64,000 nt of DNA from Dyella sp. GSA-30 (GCF_027924605.1 NZ_AP027042.1:2519524-2583523), one strand, 5' to 3'. Shown: positions 17,512 to 27,399, counted from the stretch's first letter. Made by a program: numbers and translations. The notes: generated by a model not told the origin, from the sequence alone.

Positions 17512-18537
17512 TCAATGCCAGGAGCAAACCACTTTGCCGCAATTGCCGGCATCCATCAGGTCAAAGCCCTTCTGGAAATCGTCGATGGCGATCTGGTGCG
17601 TCAACACCTTCTGCAGTGGGAAGCCGGTCAGCACCATCTGGGTCATCTTGTACCAGGTCTCGTACATGCGGCGGCCGTAGATGCCCTGCAGGGTTAGGCC
17701 CTTGAAGATCACCTTGTCCCAGTCGATGCCGGCGCCGCGCGGCATGATGCCGAGCATCGCGACCTTGCCGCCGTGGTACATGCACTCGAGCATGTCGTTG
17801 AAGGCGCGCGGGTTGCCGCTCATCTCCAGGCCGACGTCGAAGCCTTCGATGTGCAGGTCCTTGACGGTTTCCTTCAGCGACTGCTTGGACACGTTGACCA
17901 CGCGCGTGGCGCCCATATCGGCGGCAAGCTTGAGTCGGTAATCGTTGACGTCGGTGACGACGACATTGCGCGCACCCACATGCTTGGCGATGCCGGCGGC
18001 GATGATGCCGATCGGGCCGGCGCCGGTGATCAGCACGTCTTCACCGATCAGGTCGAACTCCAGCGCGCAGTGCGCGGCGTTGCCATAGGGATCGAAGAAG
18101 GCGGCCAGCTCGGACGGAATCTGGTCCGGGATCGGCCACAGGTTCGAGGCCGGCATGGTCATGTATTCGGCGAATGCGCCATTGCGGTTCACGCCGATGC
18201 CGACGGTGTTCGGGCACAGGTGCTGGCGACCGGCGCGGCAGTTGCGGCAATGGCCGCAGACGATGTGGCCTTCGGCCGAAACGCGGTCGCCAATCTTGTA
18301 GCCGGTGACGCCGGGGCCGATCTCGACGATGCGGCCGACGAATTCGTGGCCGATGGTGAGGCCGGGCTTGATCGTGCGCTGCGACCATTCGTCCCATTTG
18401 TAGATATGCAGATCGGTCCCGCAGATCGCGGTTTTTTCCATCTTGATCAGCACTTCGTTCGGGCCGACTTCCGGCACCGGCACTTCTTCCATCCAGATAC
18501 CCTGCTCGGGATTGCGCTTGACCAGGGCTTTCATCAT
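17512..18537 (-). CDS. tdh: L-threonine 3-dehydrogenase
   Basis: A 341-residue zinc-dependent medium-chain dehydrogenase that oxidises L-threonine to 2-amino-3-ketobutyrate with NAD+. It has the catalytic-zinc segment [29 protein letters not shown], the structural-zinc cluster [15 protein letters not shown], and the Rossmann segment [20 protein letters not shown]. Length and N terminus ([15 protein letters not shown]) match E. coli Tdh. In-frame ATGs at 18546, 18537 and 18534 are all possible starts. The expected partner kbl is on the same strand beyond the DUF748 gene. Confidence 0.96.
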   Translation of the reverse strand: MMKALVKRNPEQGIWMEEVPVPEVGPNEVLIKMEKTAICGTDLHIYKWDEWSQRTIKPGLTIGHEFVGRIVEIGPGVTGYKIGDRVSAEGHIVCGHCRNCRAGRQHLCPNTVGIGVNRNGAFAEYMTMPASNLWPIPDQIPSELAAFFDPYGNAAHCALEFDLIGEDVLITGAGPIGIIAAGIAKHVGARNVVVTDVNDYRLKLAADMGATRVVNVSKQSLKETVKDLHIEGFDVGLEMSGNPRAFNDMLECMYHGGKVAMLGIMPRGAGIDWDKVIFKGLTLQGIYGRRMYETWYKMTQMVLTGFPLQKVLTHQIAIDDFQKGFDLMDAGNCGKVVCSWH

Positions 18538-18718
18538 CTGCGGCATGTGTTCGATCCAGGCTGGCCCAGGGGGAATGGGCGGGGGGAGGTTGGGAAAAGC
18601 GGGATTATAAGGCCTGCCCGGCCGACCGGCTTTCGTGCAGTGCAGCGTTGCCCTGGCACGGCGGTCCATTCTATGGTCGCAGGTTCCTGCGATGGGCGCT
18701 GAAAGAAAGAGACACCTG

Positions 18719-20878
18719 ATGAGCTTGAAGAAACTGTTGCTGCCGGCCGCTGTGGCGATGGGCTGGAATGCGCCGGTCAGCGCCGACGAAGGCATGTGGC
18801 TGCCGTCCCAGCTGCCGCAGATTGCCAGCCAGCTCAAGGCCGCCGGTTTCGAGGGCAATCCATCCGATCTGGCCGACCTGACCCGGCCGCCGTTGAGCGC
18901 GGTGGTGAAAGTGGGTGGTGCCACCGGTGCCTTCGTCAGCGACGAGGGCCTGGTGCTGACCAACCACCATGTGGCCTTTGGTGTCATTCAGTACAACAGC
19001 ACGCCGCAGCGCGACCTGATCGAAAGCGGCTATGTCGCCGCCGACCGCCGCCAGGAGTTGCCTGCCAGCCCCGATTTCCGGCTGCGTGTCACCACCGGCT
19101 TCGACAAGGTGACCGAACGCGTCCTGGCCGATGCCCACGGCAAGACGGGCCGTGCGTATTACGACGCGGTCGACCGGGCCGGCAAGCAACTGGTGGCCGA
19201 ATGCGAACGCGAAGAAGGCATGCGTTGCAGCGTAGTCAACATGTTCTATGGCACCGATTTCTATCTGGTGAAACAGCTGGAGCTGCGCGATATCCGGCTG
19301 GTCTATGCGCCACCGCGTGCGATCGGCAACTATGGCGATGAGATCGATAACTTCGTGTGGCCGCGACATGCCGGTGACTTCACTGTATTGCGCGCCTATG
19401 TCGGTCCCGACGGCAAGCCGGCGGCCTATGCGAAAGAGAATCGACCCTATCGCCCGCCGGCGCATCTGAAGATCGCCAGCGAAGGCGTGCAGCAGGGCGA
19501 TTACGTGATGCTGGCGGGTTATCCGGGGATTACCTATCGGCACCGCATGGCCGAGGAGTTTGCCGATCAGATCCAATGGCGCCTGCCGACCTCGGTCGCC
19601 GTGCTCAAGCAACTGCAAGGTGTGATCGAAAGCGAAGGCGGCCGCAATCATGAAGCCGGCATTCGCTATGCGGCACAGTTGCAATCGCTAAAGAACAGCA
19701 TCAAGCGTTTCAGCGGCGAGCTGGAAGGGCTGGAGCGCAGCGATGCGGTTGCCGTCCGCGGTGGCGATGAAGCGGCGATGCTCGAATGGCTCAGCAAACA
19801 GCACGATGGTGCAGCCGATCGCAAGCAGATCGATCACGTTGCCAAGCTTATCGACGACGGCAAAAGCGTGCGTGAGCGCGATCTGTTGCTTGGTCTGATC
19901 GCAACACAGACACAACTGATGCGCAGCGCATTGACGATCGAGCGTCTGGCGATCGAGCGCGCCAAGCCCGATGCCGAGCGTGAAAGCGGTTACCAGCAAC
20001 GCGATGAAGAGCTGTTCGCCGGCCAGTTGCGACAGGTGAGCCGCCGTTACGATCCCACGGTGGAAAAGGCGCTGCTGACCGTGTTGCTCACGCGTTATCA
20101 GCAATTACCCGCGACACAGCATGTTCCGGAGTTCGACCAGGTATTTGGACGGACTCCGGCCGAACTCGAGCAGGCATTGAATCGCCTCTACGGCGGCACG
20201 CACCTGGGCGACGAGGCTGCGCGCTTGCAGGCATTCCAGGCGACACCTGAAAGCGCACGGACATCGGAGGATGTCTTGCTGGCGGCAGCGCGCAGCTTGC
20301 AGCCGGCGTTGCTGCGCATGGACGACGAACGCAAGACACGAGAAGGCGACTTGCTGCGCCTGCGTCCGTATTACATGAAGGCATTGATTGCATTTCGCCA
20401 CAGCCAGGGACGCGCGGTGTATCCGGACGCGAACTCCACGTTGCGTGTGAGCTACGGCAAGGTCACGCCGCTGGCAGCGCGTGACGCGGTGACTTACGCA
20501 CCGCTCACCACCGTCAACGGCATCGTCGAGAAAAACACCGGCAAGCCGCCATTCGATGCCCCCAAGCCTTTGCTCGATGCCATTCACAAAGGTGATTTCG
20601 CCGGTTATGCCGACCCGGTAACCGGCGCGATGCCGGTCGACTTCCTGAGCAACCTGGATACCACCGGTGGCAATTCGGGCTCGCCGGTCATCAACGCGCG
20701 CGGTGAGCTGGTGGGCCTCAACTTCGACAGTAACTGGGAAGCGGTCAGCGCCAGCTGGATGTACGACCCGCGTTACAAGCGCGCCATCCATGTCGACCTG
20801 CGCTATATGCGCTGGCTGATGGACAAGGTGTATCCGGCGCCGTGGTTGCTGAAGGAGCTTGGGCAAGTAGGGCGCTGA
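18719..20878 (+). CDS. S46-family dipeptidyl-peptidase, copy 1
   Basis: A 719-residue periplasmic serine peptidase of family S46 (DPP7/DPP11/DapBII type), which releases dipeptides from peptide N termini. Signal peptide to about VSA-DE, then the [12 protein letters not shown] opening typical of the family. The chymotrypsin-like triad is visible: His in [10 protein letters not shown], Asp in the [16 protein letters not shown] region, Ser in [11 protein letters not shown]. An alpha-helical cap lies between the two beta-barrel halves (about residues 270-560). ATG 18719 starts the signal peptide and follows AAAGAGA. A paralogue follows 160 bases downstream. The residue that sets acidic versus hydrophobic preference could not be aligned confidently by eye. 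Confidence 0.93.
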   Translation: MSLKKLLLPAAVAMGWNAPVSADEGMWLPSQLPQIASQLKAAGFEGNPSDLADLTRPPLSAVVKVGGATGAFVSDEGLVLTNHHVAFGVIQYNSTPQRDLIESGYVAADRRQELPASPDFRLRVTTGFDKVTERVLADAHGKTGRAYYDAVDRAGKQLVAECEREEGMRCSVVNMFYGTDFYLVKQLELRDIRLVYAPPRAIGNYGDEIDNFVWPRHAGDFTVLRAYVGPDGKPAAYAKENRPYRPPAHLKIASEGVQQGDYVMLAGYPGITYRHRMAEEFADQIQWRLPTSVAVLKQLQGVIESEGGRNHEAGIRYAAQLQSLKNSIKRFSGELEGLERSDAVAVRGGDEAAMLEWLSKQHDGAADRKQIDHVAKLIDDGKSVRERDLLLGLIATQTQLMRSALTIERLAIERAKPDAERESGYQQRDEELFAGQLRQVSRRYDPTVEKALLTVLLTRYQQLPATQHVPEFDQVFGRTPAELEQALNRLYGGTHLGDEAARLQAFQATPESARTSEDVLLAAARSLQPALLRMDDERKTREGDLLRLRPYYMKALIAFRHSQGRAVYPDANSTLRVSYGKVTPLAARDAVTYAPLTTVNGIVEKNTGKPPFDAPKPLLDAIHKGDFAGYADPVTGAMPVDFLSNLDTTGGNSGSPVINARGELVGLNFDSNWEAVSASWMYDPRYKRAIHVDLRYMRWLMDKVYPAPWLLKELGQVGR

Positions 20879-20882
20879 CGGT

Positions 20883-20917
20883 CGCGTCGCGACTTCAGTC
20901 GCGACCATCCCGCCGCA
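20883..20917. repeat. Short extragenic palindrome, second copy
   Basis: GTCGCGACTTCAGTCGCGAC followed by CATCCCGCCGCAA, matching the unit at 9718-9752 over about 33 bases with two or three differences. It sits just after the stop of the first S46 peptidase. Confidence 0.8.
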
Positions 20918-21038
20918 ATCCTCCTCGTTTGACCCCGTGACTTGCGGCACATCCCCACAGGCCGCCTCAACGTCCAGACTAAACGTTATATTGTAACAAA
21001 ATGCCCACGCCCTTGCGGGCACTGATAAGGAGAATCCA

Positions 21039-23207
21039 GTGCGTCGTCTCGCTCTTGCCGCGGCTTTGTCCGTCGCTTTCTTTTCCCAGGCTCATGCCGT
21101 CGAAGGCATGTGGCAGCCCGCGCAGTTGCCGACCATCGCCGCGACGCTGAAGCAGCATGGATTGAAACTCGATCCAAACAGCCTGACCGATCTGACGGCT
21201 TATCCCATGGGCGCGATCGTCAGCCTGGGTGGTTGCACGGCCTCGTTCGTTTCGCCCGAAGGCCTGATCGTCACTAATCACCATTGCGGCTACGGTGCCT
21301 TGCAGTACAACTCGACGCCGCAGAAGAACCTTATCGTCGATGGCTTCCTCGCCAGGACCAAGGCCGAGGAGCTGCCCGGCTCGCCGGATATGCGCGTGTT
21401 CGTCACCGAGGAAATTCGCGACGTCACCAAGGAGATCAACGCGAAGCTCAACGATCACATGAGCGGCGCGGAGCGCTATAAGGCGATCGAGCTGGCGATC
21501 AAGGAGCAAGTTAAAGCCTGCGAGAGCGAAGGCTATCGTTGCGACGTCTACACCTTCCATGGCGGCTTCAGCTACCAGCTGATCAAGCAGCTGGAAATCA
21601 AGGACGTGCGCCTGGTCTACGCGCCGCCGGAATCGATCGGCAAGTTCGGCGGCGATATCGACAACTGGATGTGGCCGCGTCATACCGGCGACTTCAGTTA
21701 CCTGCGTGCCTATGTCTCCAAGGACGGCAAGTCGGCCACTTATTCGAAAGACAACGTGCCGTATCAGCCCAAGCACGTGCTCAAGATCAATCCGCAGGGC
21801 GTGGAGGCGGGAGACTATGTAATGGTGGTGGGCTATCCCGGCCGCACCAATCGTTACCGTCTCGCCGATGAAGTGCAAAGTTCGATCGACTGGGTCTATC
21901 CGACACAGATCAAGATTTACCAGGACACGCTCAATATCATCGATACCGCCGCCAAGAGCCGGCCGGATGTCGGCGTGAAATACGCCAGCATGGAAGCGGG
22001 CCTCAACAACTATCTCAAGAATTTCGGTGGGCAGCTCGAAGGGCTGCGTCGTGCCGATGCGGTGTCGGTCAAGCGTCAGCAAGAGGCTCAGCTCGAGACC
22101 TGGCTGAAGGACAAGGGCGGTGCCGAGAACGAGGCGCTCGCTGCCGATATCGGCAAACTGCGCAAGGCGATCGCCGACGACCAGTCCACGCGTGAGCGTG
22201 ATCTGGATATCAGCCTGATTCGTCGTACGTCGGTACTGGGTAGTGCGCTTCGTCTGGTACGCCTGTCGCATGAGCGTCAGAAGAGCGATATCGAGCGTGA
22301 ACCGGGATATCAGCAGCGCGATGAAGTGCGGATCGAAGGTGCGCTCAAGCAGATGGAGCGTCGCTACGATCCGGCCGTCGATCAGCAATTGCTGACCTAT
22401 GGTCTGCTGCGTTACATCAAGCTGCCCCAGGACCAGCGGCTGCATGCGCTCGACCAGTGGCTGGGTTCGGCCAATACGGAATCGGCCATCAGCGCAAAGG
22501 TTGGCGCACTTTATAGCGGCAGCAAGCTGGGCAATACCGACGACCGCATGAAGTGGTTCAAGGCCGATGCCAAGACGATCGATGCAAGCGACGACAGCAT
22601 GCTGGCGCTTGCACGCGCGCTGTCTCCGGAGCTGAAGGCGATCGAGGACAAGGACGACGCCCGCGCCGGCGAGATGTCAAAGCTGCGTCCGCGCTATATG
22701 CAGGCGATGATCGCGTGGAAGGATTCGCAACATCTGCCGGTCTACCCGGATGCCAATAGTTCGTTGCGCGTTACCTTCGGTAATGTCCAAGGTGTCGCGC
22801 CGCGCGACGGTGTCAGCTATTCACCGTTCACCACGGTGCAGGGCATTGTGGAGAAGGACACCGGCGTCGAACCATTCAATGCGCCCAAGGCGGAAATCGC
22901 CGCCATCAAGGCCAAGCAATTCGACGGCTATGCATCGAAGAAGCTCGGCACCTTGCCGGTCGACTTTCTTGCCGATCTGGACATCACCGGCGGTAACTCC
23001 GGTTCGCCAGCCATGGATGCCCAAGGCCGCCTGGTCGGTCTGGCATTCGACGGTAACTGGGAATCGGTCAGCGGCGACTGGTTGTTCAATCCGCAGCTGA
23101 ATCGGTCGATTCAGGTCGACGTTCGTTACATGTTGTGGGTCATGCATCAGCTCGATCATGCAGACAATCTGTTGCAGGAGATGGGTGTGCCTGCCAGCGG
23201 GAAGTAA
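21039..23207 (+). CDS. S46-family dipeptidyl-peptidase, copy 2
   Basis: A 722-residue paralogue of the preceding gene with the same architecture: signal peptide to about AHA-VE, EGMWQPAQLPTI, triad His in IVTNHHCGYGALQYNSTPQ, Asp in GGDIDNWMWPRHTGDF, Ser in [11 protein letters not shown]. The start is a GTG at 21039, preceded by an ideal AAGGAG ribosome site. Its own leader (about 160 bases) contains a GTTATATTGTAAC near-palindrome and a GCCC...GGGC hairpin, so it is probably transcribed separately from copy 1. Two S46 enzymes of different specificity would let the cell take dipeptides from a wide range of peptides. Confidence 0.94.
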   Translation: MRRLALAAALSVAFFSQAHAVEGMWQPAQLPTIAATLKQHGLKLDPNSLTDLTAYPMGAIVSLGGCTASFVSPEGLIVTNHHCGYGALQYNSTPQKNLIVDGFLARTKAEELPGSPDMRVFVTEEIRDVTKEINAKLNDHMSGAERYKAIELAIKEQVKACESEGYRCDVYTFHGGFSYQLIKQLEIKDVRLVYAPPESIGKFGGDIDNWMWPRHTGDFSYLRAYVSKDGKSATYSKDNVPYQPKHVLKINPQGVEAGDYVMVVGYPGRTNRYRLADEVQSSIDWVYPTQIKIYQDTLNIIDTAAKSRPDVGVKYASMEAGLNNYLKNFGGQLEGLRRADAVSVKRQQEAQLETWLKDKGGAENEALAADIGKLRKAIADDQSTRERDLDISLIRRTSVLGSALRLVRLSHERQKSDIEREPGYQQRDEVRIEGALKQMERRYDPAVDQQLLTYGLLRYIKLPQDQRLHALDQWLGSANTESAISAKVGALYSGSKLGNTDDRMKWFKADAKTIDASDDSMLALARALSPELKAIEDKDDARAGEMSKLRPRYMQAMIAWKDSQHLPVYPDANSSLRVTFGNVQGVAPRDGVSYSPFTTVQGIVEKDTGVEPFNAPKAEIAAIKAKQFDGYASKKLGTLPVDFLADLDITGGNSGSPAMDAQGRLVGLAFDGNWESVSGDWLFNPQLNRSIQVDVRYMLWVMHQLDHADNLLQEMGVPASGK

Positions 23208-23230
23208 CATTTCCGCTGACTTGCCAACGT

Positions 23231-23409
23231 TGTAGGAGCGACTTCAGGGATTCTCGAAAAACCTTTCCTACTCGTCATTCCGGCGCAGGCCGGAATCCAC
23301 TCCTCAGTGCAGACGCTTGCCACGTACTATCTGACAAGTTAAGGACTGAGGATTGGATTCCGGCCTGCGCCGGGATGACGACTAGGAGAGTTGTTCGAGC
23401 TCCCCGTGC
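23231..23409. repeat. Composite extragenic repeat element, copy A
   Basis: It opens TGTAGGAGCGACTTCAGGGA, continues AAAACCTTTCCTA, then a long inverted repeat: CGTCATTCCGGCGCAGGCC at about 23273-23291 pairs with GGCCTGCGCCGGGATGACG at about 23362-23380. The same architecture (GAGCGACTTCAG, CCTTTCCTA, C-GTC-CCGGCG pair) recurs at 34425-34633 and, shortened, at 61268-61414. No coding capacity is seen. Confidence 0.85.
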
Positions 23410-23494
23410 CCCAATGACCTGTGGCCTACAGCTCCCGTCTTCCATCCAGGTATAGCATCCGTGAATCACGGCATGGCTCGGGAAGGGGAAGACA

Positions 23495-24664
23495 GTGACT
23501 CTTACACGGCGTCAGTTTCTAGGTAGCACGCTTCCACTCGGCGCACTTGCGTTGACCGCATACGCAGGGGCACCGGCGAGCTTGCTCGCGGCAGACAATG
23601 CTGCGGTTCCGACGCCCGCACCTGCGGACAACACTGTATTCCTCTACGGCGACAGCATCCTGCTCGAACCGCAACCCTACGCCGATCTGTTGCAGTCTCT
23701 CCTGCATAAGCACGACAAGGTCAACGATTTCTATCTCAAGGGCGGTGCGGTCACCGAGCTGGAGGCAAAGTTCTCCGCGCTGCTGGGCAAAGAAGATACG
23801 GTGCTGATGCCCACCGGCACCCTGGCTAACCATATTGCCTTACGGCTGCTGTGCGGCGAGTCGCGCCACGCCCTGGTGCAGCAGGAAAGCCACGTCTATC
23901 GCGATGAGGCCGATTCGGTGCCGACCTTGAGCGGGATCAACCTGGTGCCGCTGGCGCCGGGCAAGGCCGCGCCGACGCTGGATGAAGTCAAGGCTGCGAT
24001 CGATCGCGCAGAGAATGGTCCTTATCCGATCAAGGTCGGTGCGATATCGCTGGAAAGCCCGGTGCGTCGCGCCGACGGTGCCACCGTGCCGATGGCCTTG
24101 ATCAACCAGATCGCAGGCATCGCGCACGCTCATGGCGTCGGCATGCATCTGGACGGTGCGCGTCTTTTATTGATGAGCGGCATCAGCGGCTTCGATCCGA
24201 AGTCGTACTGTGCTCCGTTCGACACGGTCTATGTCTCGCTCTACAAATATTTGAATGCGCCGTTTGGCGGCGTGTTGTCGGGTACCAAGGCGCAGATGAC
24301 GAAGGCGCGCGAGCTGCGGCACATCTTCGGTGGGACCTTGTTGCATGGCTGGATGGCGGCGTTACCGGCACTGGATACGCTGGACGGCTTTGTCGACCGT
24401 TTCGCCGGCGTGCGACAGGCGGCGGAGCGCCTGCTGGCACGTTTGGAGAAAACCTCGGGCTATAAAGTCCACCGCATCGAGAACGGCAGCAATATCGCCT
24501 ACCTCGATGTATCGGCGAAGCGGGCCGATGGATTGGGCGAGCGCTTGAAGAGTGCGCATATCGAGATGGGCCATCTGCGTGAGGGCAAGCTGGAGCTCAT
24601 GTTCAACGAAACCTGGCTGCGCCAAAGTACCGATCAATTGATCGCGGCCTTCGCCGGGAAATAG
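23495..24664 (+). CDS. Threonine-aldolase/beta-eliminating-lyase family PLP protein with a twin-arginine-like leader
   Basis: A 389-residue PLP fold-type I protein related to low-specificity threonine aldolases (GlyI/LtaE) and tryptophanase-like lyases. Motifs include TVLMPTGTLANHIALRLL, GVGMHLDGARL, and SLYKYLNAPFGGVLSG, whose lysine would carry PLP. Unusually it starts MTLTRRQFLGSTLPLGALAL, a Tat-type signal (RRQFLG plus hydrophobic stretch and AxA-like end), so the folded holoenzyme may be exported. Cytoplasmic family members lack this leader. miaA starts 22 bases after its stop. The true substrate is not known. Confidence 0.85.
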   Translation: MTLTRRQFLGSTLPLGALALTAYAGAPASLLAADNAAVPTPAPADNTVFLYGDSILLEPQPYADLLQSLLHKHDKVNDFYLKGGAVTELEAKFSALLGKEDTVLMPTGTLANHIALRLLCGESRHALVQQESHVYRDEADSVPTLSGINLVPLAPGKAAPTLDEVKAAIDRAENGPYPIKVGAISLESPVRRADGATVPMALINQIAGIAHAHGVGMHLDGARLLLMSGISGFDPKSYCAPFDTVYVSLYKYLNAPFGGVLSGTKAQMTKARELRHIFGGTLLHGWMAALPALDTLDGFVDRFAGVRQAAERLLARLEKTSGYKVHRIENGSNIAYLDVSAKRADGLGERLKSAHIEMGHLREGKLELMFNETWLRQSTDQLIAAFAGK

Positions 24665-24686
24665 CCGCAGCCCATACAATGGGCGG

Positions 24687-25637
24687 ATGTCGATCGATCA
24701 ACGTCCGCCCGCCATCTTTTTGATGGGACCCACGGCCTCCGGTAAAACGGCGCTGGCTTGCATGCTGAGCGAACGGTTTCCGGTGGAGCTGGTGAGTGTC
24801 GACTCAGCGCTGGTCTATCGCGGCCTCGATATCGGCTCAGCCAAACCCGATGCGCCGACCCTGGCGCGCTATCCGCATGCGCTGATCGATATCCGGGAGC
24901 CGAGCGAGCCTTATTCGGCGGCGGACTTTCGCGCCGATGCGGTCGCTGCCATGCAGGCGATTACGGCGCGCGGTCATGTGCCGCTGTTGGTGGGTGGTAC
25001 CGGTTTGTATTTTCGCGCCTTGCAGCGTGGTCTCTCGGCCTTGCCCGAAGCGGACCCGACCATCCGCGAGCGCCTGACCGAGGAGGCGCAACGCCTTGGC
25101 TGGCCGGCCATGCACCAGCGGCTGAGCGAACTCGATCCGGTAGCCGCCCAGCGTATCGGGGCAAACGATGCGCAGCGTGTGCAGCGCGCACTGGAAGTCA
25201 TCGAGCTGACCGGGCGGCCTTTGTCCGAACAGCAGCAGGGCGGCAGCGGAGAGCGCTTCCCCTGGCGGGTGTTGAAACTGGCCCTGTTGCCGGAAGACCG
25301 CAGCCTGCTGCACGAACGTATCGCCCGGCGTTTCGACGCCATCATCGCGGCGGGCCTGCTCGACGAGGTGCGCGCGCTGCAAGCACGGGGCGGCCTTCAC
25401 GCCGACCTGCCGGCGATCCGGGCCGTCGGCTATCGGCAGGCCTGGGAGCACCTGGACGGGCTGGTCGATGCGGCGACATTTCGCGATAAGGGCATCTTCG
25501 CGACGCGCCAGCTGGCCAAGCGGCAGATCACCTGGTTGCGCAGCGAGCTGGACGCCCGGGCGCTCGATCCGGATCGCGAAGATCTTGCGGGCAGAGCGAG
25601 CGACGCCTTGCGTCTGTTCCTTGGCGGCCCCATGTAA
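24687..25637 (+). CDS. miaA: tRNA dimethylallyltransferase MiaA
   Basis: A 316-residue enzyme that adds a dimethylallyl group to A37 of tRNAs reading UNN codons. The P-loop GPTASGKTALACML starts at about residue 14, followed by VDSALVYRGLDIGSAKP (substrate-binding), GGTGLYFRALQRGLS and AVGYRQAWEHL. First gene of the conserved miaA-hfq-hflX-hflKC run, though hfq here is 178 bases downstream with its own leader. Confidence 0.97.
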   Translation: MSIDQRPPAIFLMGPTASGKTALACMLSERFPVELVSVDSALVYRGLDIGSAKPDAPTLARYPHALIDIREPSEPYSAADFRADAVAAMQAITARGHVPLLVGGTGLYFRALQRGLSALPEADPTIRERLTEEAQRLGWPAMHQRLSELDPVAAQRIGANDAQRVQRALEVIELTGRPLSEQQQGGSGERFPWRVLKLALLPEDRSLLHERIARRFDAIIAAGLLDEVRALQARGGLHADLPAIRAVGYRQAWEHLDGLVDAATFRDKGIFATRQLAKRQITWLRSELDARALDPDREDLAGRASDALRLFLGGPM

Positions 25638-25815
25638 GCATGGCGAGGCGGTTTCTGACCGCTCGGTTACAGAGGTAAGCGCCGCCGCGGTCACACGGTG
25701 GAGTTTTTTCCTTTCAAGATCAATTTAAAAGCGGTTAATATTCCTTCGTCTTGGGCCGGGACGTGCTGCACGCGTCTTTTCTCCGGCCTGTTCGTAAGCG
25801 AGGGGAGAACAACAA

Positions 25816-26085
25816 ATGTCCAAAGGGCAGTCATTGCAAGATCCGTTTCTTAACGCTTTGCGTCGTGAACGCATCCCGGTCGCCATCTATCTCGTCAACG
25901 GTATCAAGTTGCAGGGAACGATCGAGTCGTTTGATCAGTTTGTGGTGCTGCTGCGCAACCAGGTCAGCCAGATGGTCTATAAACACGCCATCTCGACCGT
26001 AGTGCCCAGCCGCAATGTACGCGTTGGCAATGGTCACGACGGCCATGGCGACGCCATCGTTGGACCCGCCGAGGCGGAAGGTTGA
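25816..26085 (+). CDS. hfq: RNA chaperone Hfq
   Basis: An 89-residue Sm-like protein. Sm1 ([20 protein letters not shown]) and Sm2 ([12 protein letters not shown]) are intact, followed by a short Gly/His/Asp-rich tail. The hexamer pairs sRNAs with mRNAs. The stop TGA at 26083-26085 is six bases before the apparent CTG start of hflX, so the two are probably translationally coupled. Confidence 0.98.
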   Translation: MSKGQSLQDPFLNALRRERIPVAIYLVNGIKLQGTIESFDQFVVLLRNQVSQMVYKHAISTVVPSRNVRVGNGHDGHGDAIVGPAEAEG

Positions 26086-26091
26086 TTCACT

Positions 26092-27399
26092 CTGTTTGAT
26101 CGTCAAAAGAAAGGCGACCGTGCTGTCATCGTCCTCCCGCATTCGCGCGGGGAGGGCGACTCGGTACGCCGCGCCGAAGAATTCGCTGAGCTGGTCAAGT
26201 CGGCGGGTGCCGAGATCCTGGGCAGCATCCCCGCACGCGTCGAAACCCCCAATCCACGCTATTTCATAGGCACCGGCAAGGCCGAAGAGGTCGCCGAGGC
26301 TGTGCGTGCGCTGGAGGCCGACCTGGTGCTGGTCGACCATCTGCTCAGCCCGGTCCAGGAACGCAACCTGGAAAAGCTCCTCAACACGCGCGTGGTCGAT
26401 CGTGCCGGGCTGATCCTGGACATCTTTGCCCAGCGTGCCCGGTCGCACGAAGGCAAGCTGGAAGTCGAGCTGGCGCAGCTCAAGCACCTGGCTACCCGGC
26501 TGGTGCGCGGCTGGACCCATCTGGACAGCCAGCGCGGCGGTGCCATCGGCAACCGCGGCCCGGGCGAAACCCAGTTGGAAACCGACCGCCGCCTGTTGGC
26601 CGAGCGCGTGAAGATGCTGACCAAGCGCCTGGAAAAGGTGCAGACGCAGCGTGGTCAGCAGCGCCGCGCGCGGCTACGCAACACGGTGCCGCGGGTGGCC
26701 CTGGTGGGCTATACCAACGCGGGCAAGTCGACGCTTTTCAATGCCTTGACCGAAGGCGACGTCTACGCGGCCGATCAGCTTTTCGCCACGCTCGACCCCA
26801 CGGTCCGCAAGCTGGAAGACCTCACCTGCGGGCCGGCTGTGCTGGCCGATACCGTCGGTTTCGTCCGCGACCTGCCGCATGACCTGGTGGCCGCCTTTCG
26901 CGGCACCCTGGCCGAGGCGCGCGACGCGGACCTGCTGCTGCATGTCTGCGATGCCGCCGACGAGGAGCGCGACCGCCTGCGTGACGTGGTCGATCAGGTG
27001 CTCGAAGAGATCGACGCCGGCGATCTGCCGCAATTGCGGGTCATGAACAAGATCGACCTCGCTGGCGGCGAGCCGCGCATCGATCGCGACGGCGAAGGCC
27101 GCCCGACCCAGGTCTGGGTGTCCGCGGCCCAGGGCATAGGCATGGACCTGCTGCGCCAGGCGCTGGGCGAATTGCTCGGTGGCGAGCGTGTGCGTTCCGA
27201 ATTGCGCCTGCCGCTATCGGCCGGTCGCCTGCACGCACGGTTGAAGGCAGCCGGTGCCATCGCCGGCGAAGCGGTCGACGAACACGGCTGGCAGCTACAT
27301 ATCGACGCACCCCGCAGTGTCATTGCTCCCCTGACCGGTGGCGGCGGCGCGGATGCGGCCTTGCTGCGCGACATCCTCGGCGAGGAAGCAAGGGGCTAG
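26092..27399 (+). CDS. hflX: Ribosome-associated GTPase HflX, apparent CTG start
   Basis: A 435-residue GTPase that splits or rescues ribosomes under stress. N-terminal nucleotide-binding-like domain (GKAEEVAEAVRALEADLVLV, LILDIFAQRARSHEGKLEVE), then a G domain with GYTNAGKSTLFNAL, DTVGFVRDLPHDLV and NKIDL. Family members start MFDR; here the aligned residue is encoded by CTG at 26092 (CTG TTT GAT CGT). No ATG, GTG or TTG occurs in frame between the hfq stop and the GTG at 26302, which would delete about 70 conserved residues. GGAAGG ends about 10 bases before the CTG. A near-cognate CTG start is the simplest reading; a sequencing error is the alternative. Confidence 0.9.
   Translation: MFDRQKKGDRAVIVLPHSRGEGDSVRRAEEFAELVKSAGAEILGSIPARVETPNPRYFIGTGKAEEVAEAVRALEADLVLVDHLLSPVQERNLEKLLNTRVVDRAGLILDIFAQRARSHEGKLEVELAQLKHLATRLVRGWTHLDSQRGGAIGNRGPGETQLETDRRLLAERVKMLTKRLEKVQTQRGQQRRARLRNTVPRVALVGYTNAGKSTLFNALTEGDVYAADQLFATLDPTVRKLEDLTCGPAVLADTVGFVRDLPHDLVAAFRGTLAEARDADLLLHVCDAADEERDRLRDVVDQVLEEIDAGDLPQLRVMNKIDLAGGEPRIDRDGEGRPTQVWVSAAQGIGMDLLRQALGELLGGERVRSELRLPLSAGRLHARLKAAGAIAGEAVDEHGWQLHIDAPRSVIAPLTGGGGADAALLRDILGEEARG

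Noticed and set aside
20979-22445. 488-codon open frame on the minus strand
   Set aside because: Antisense to the second S46 peptidase and extends into its promoter.
23231-23409. CRISPR repeat or phage attachment site
   Set aside because: The palindromes are not in regularly spaced arrays and there is no cas gene, integrase or direct flanking duplication; they fit dispersed REP-type elements.
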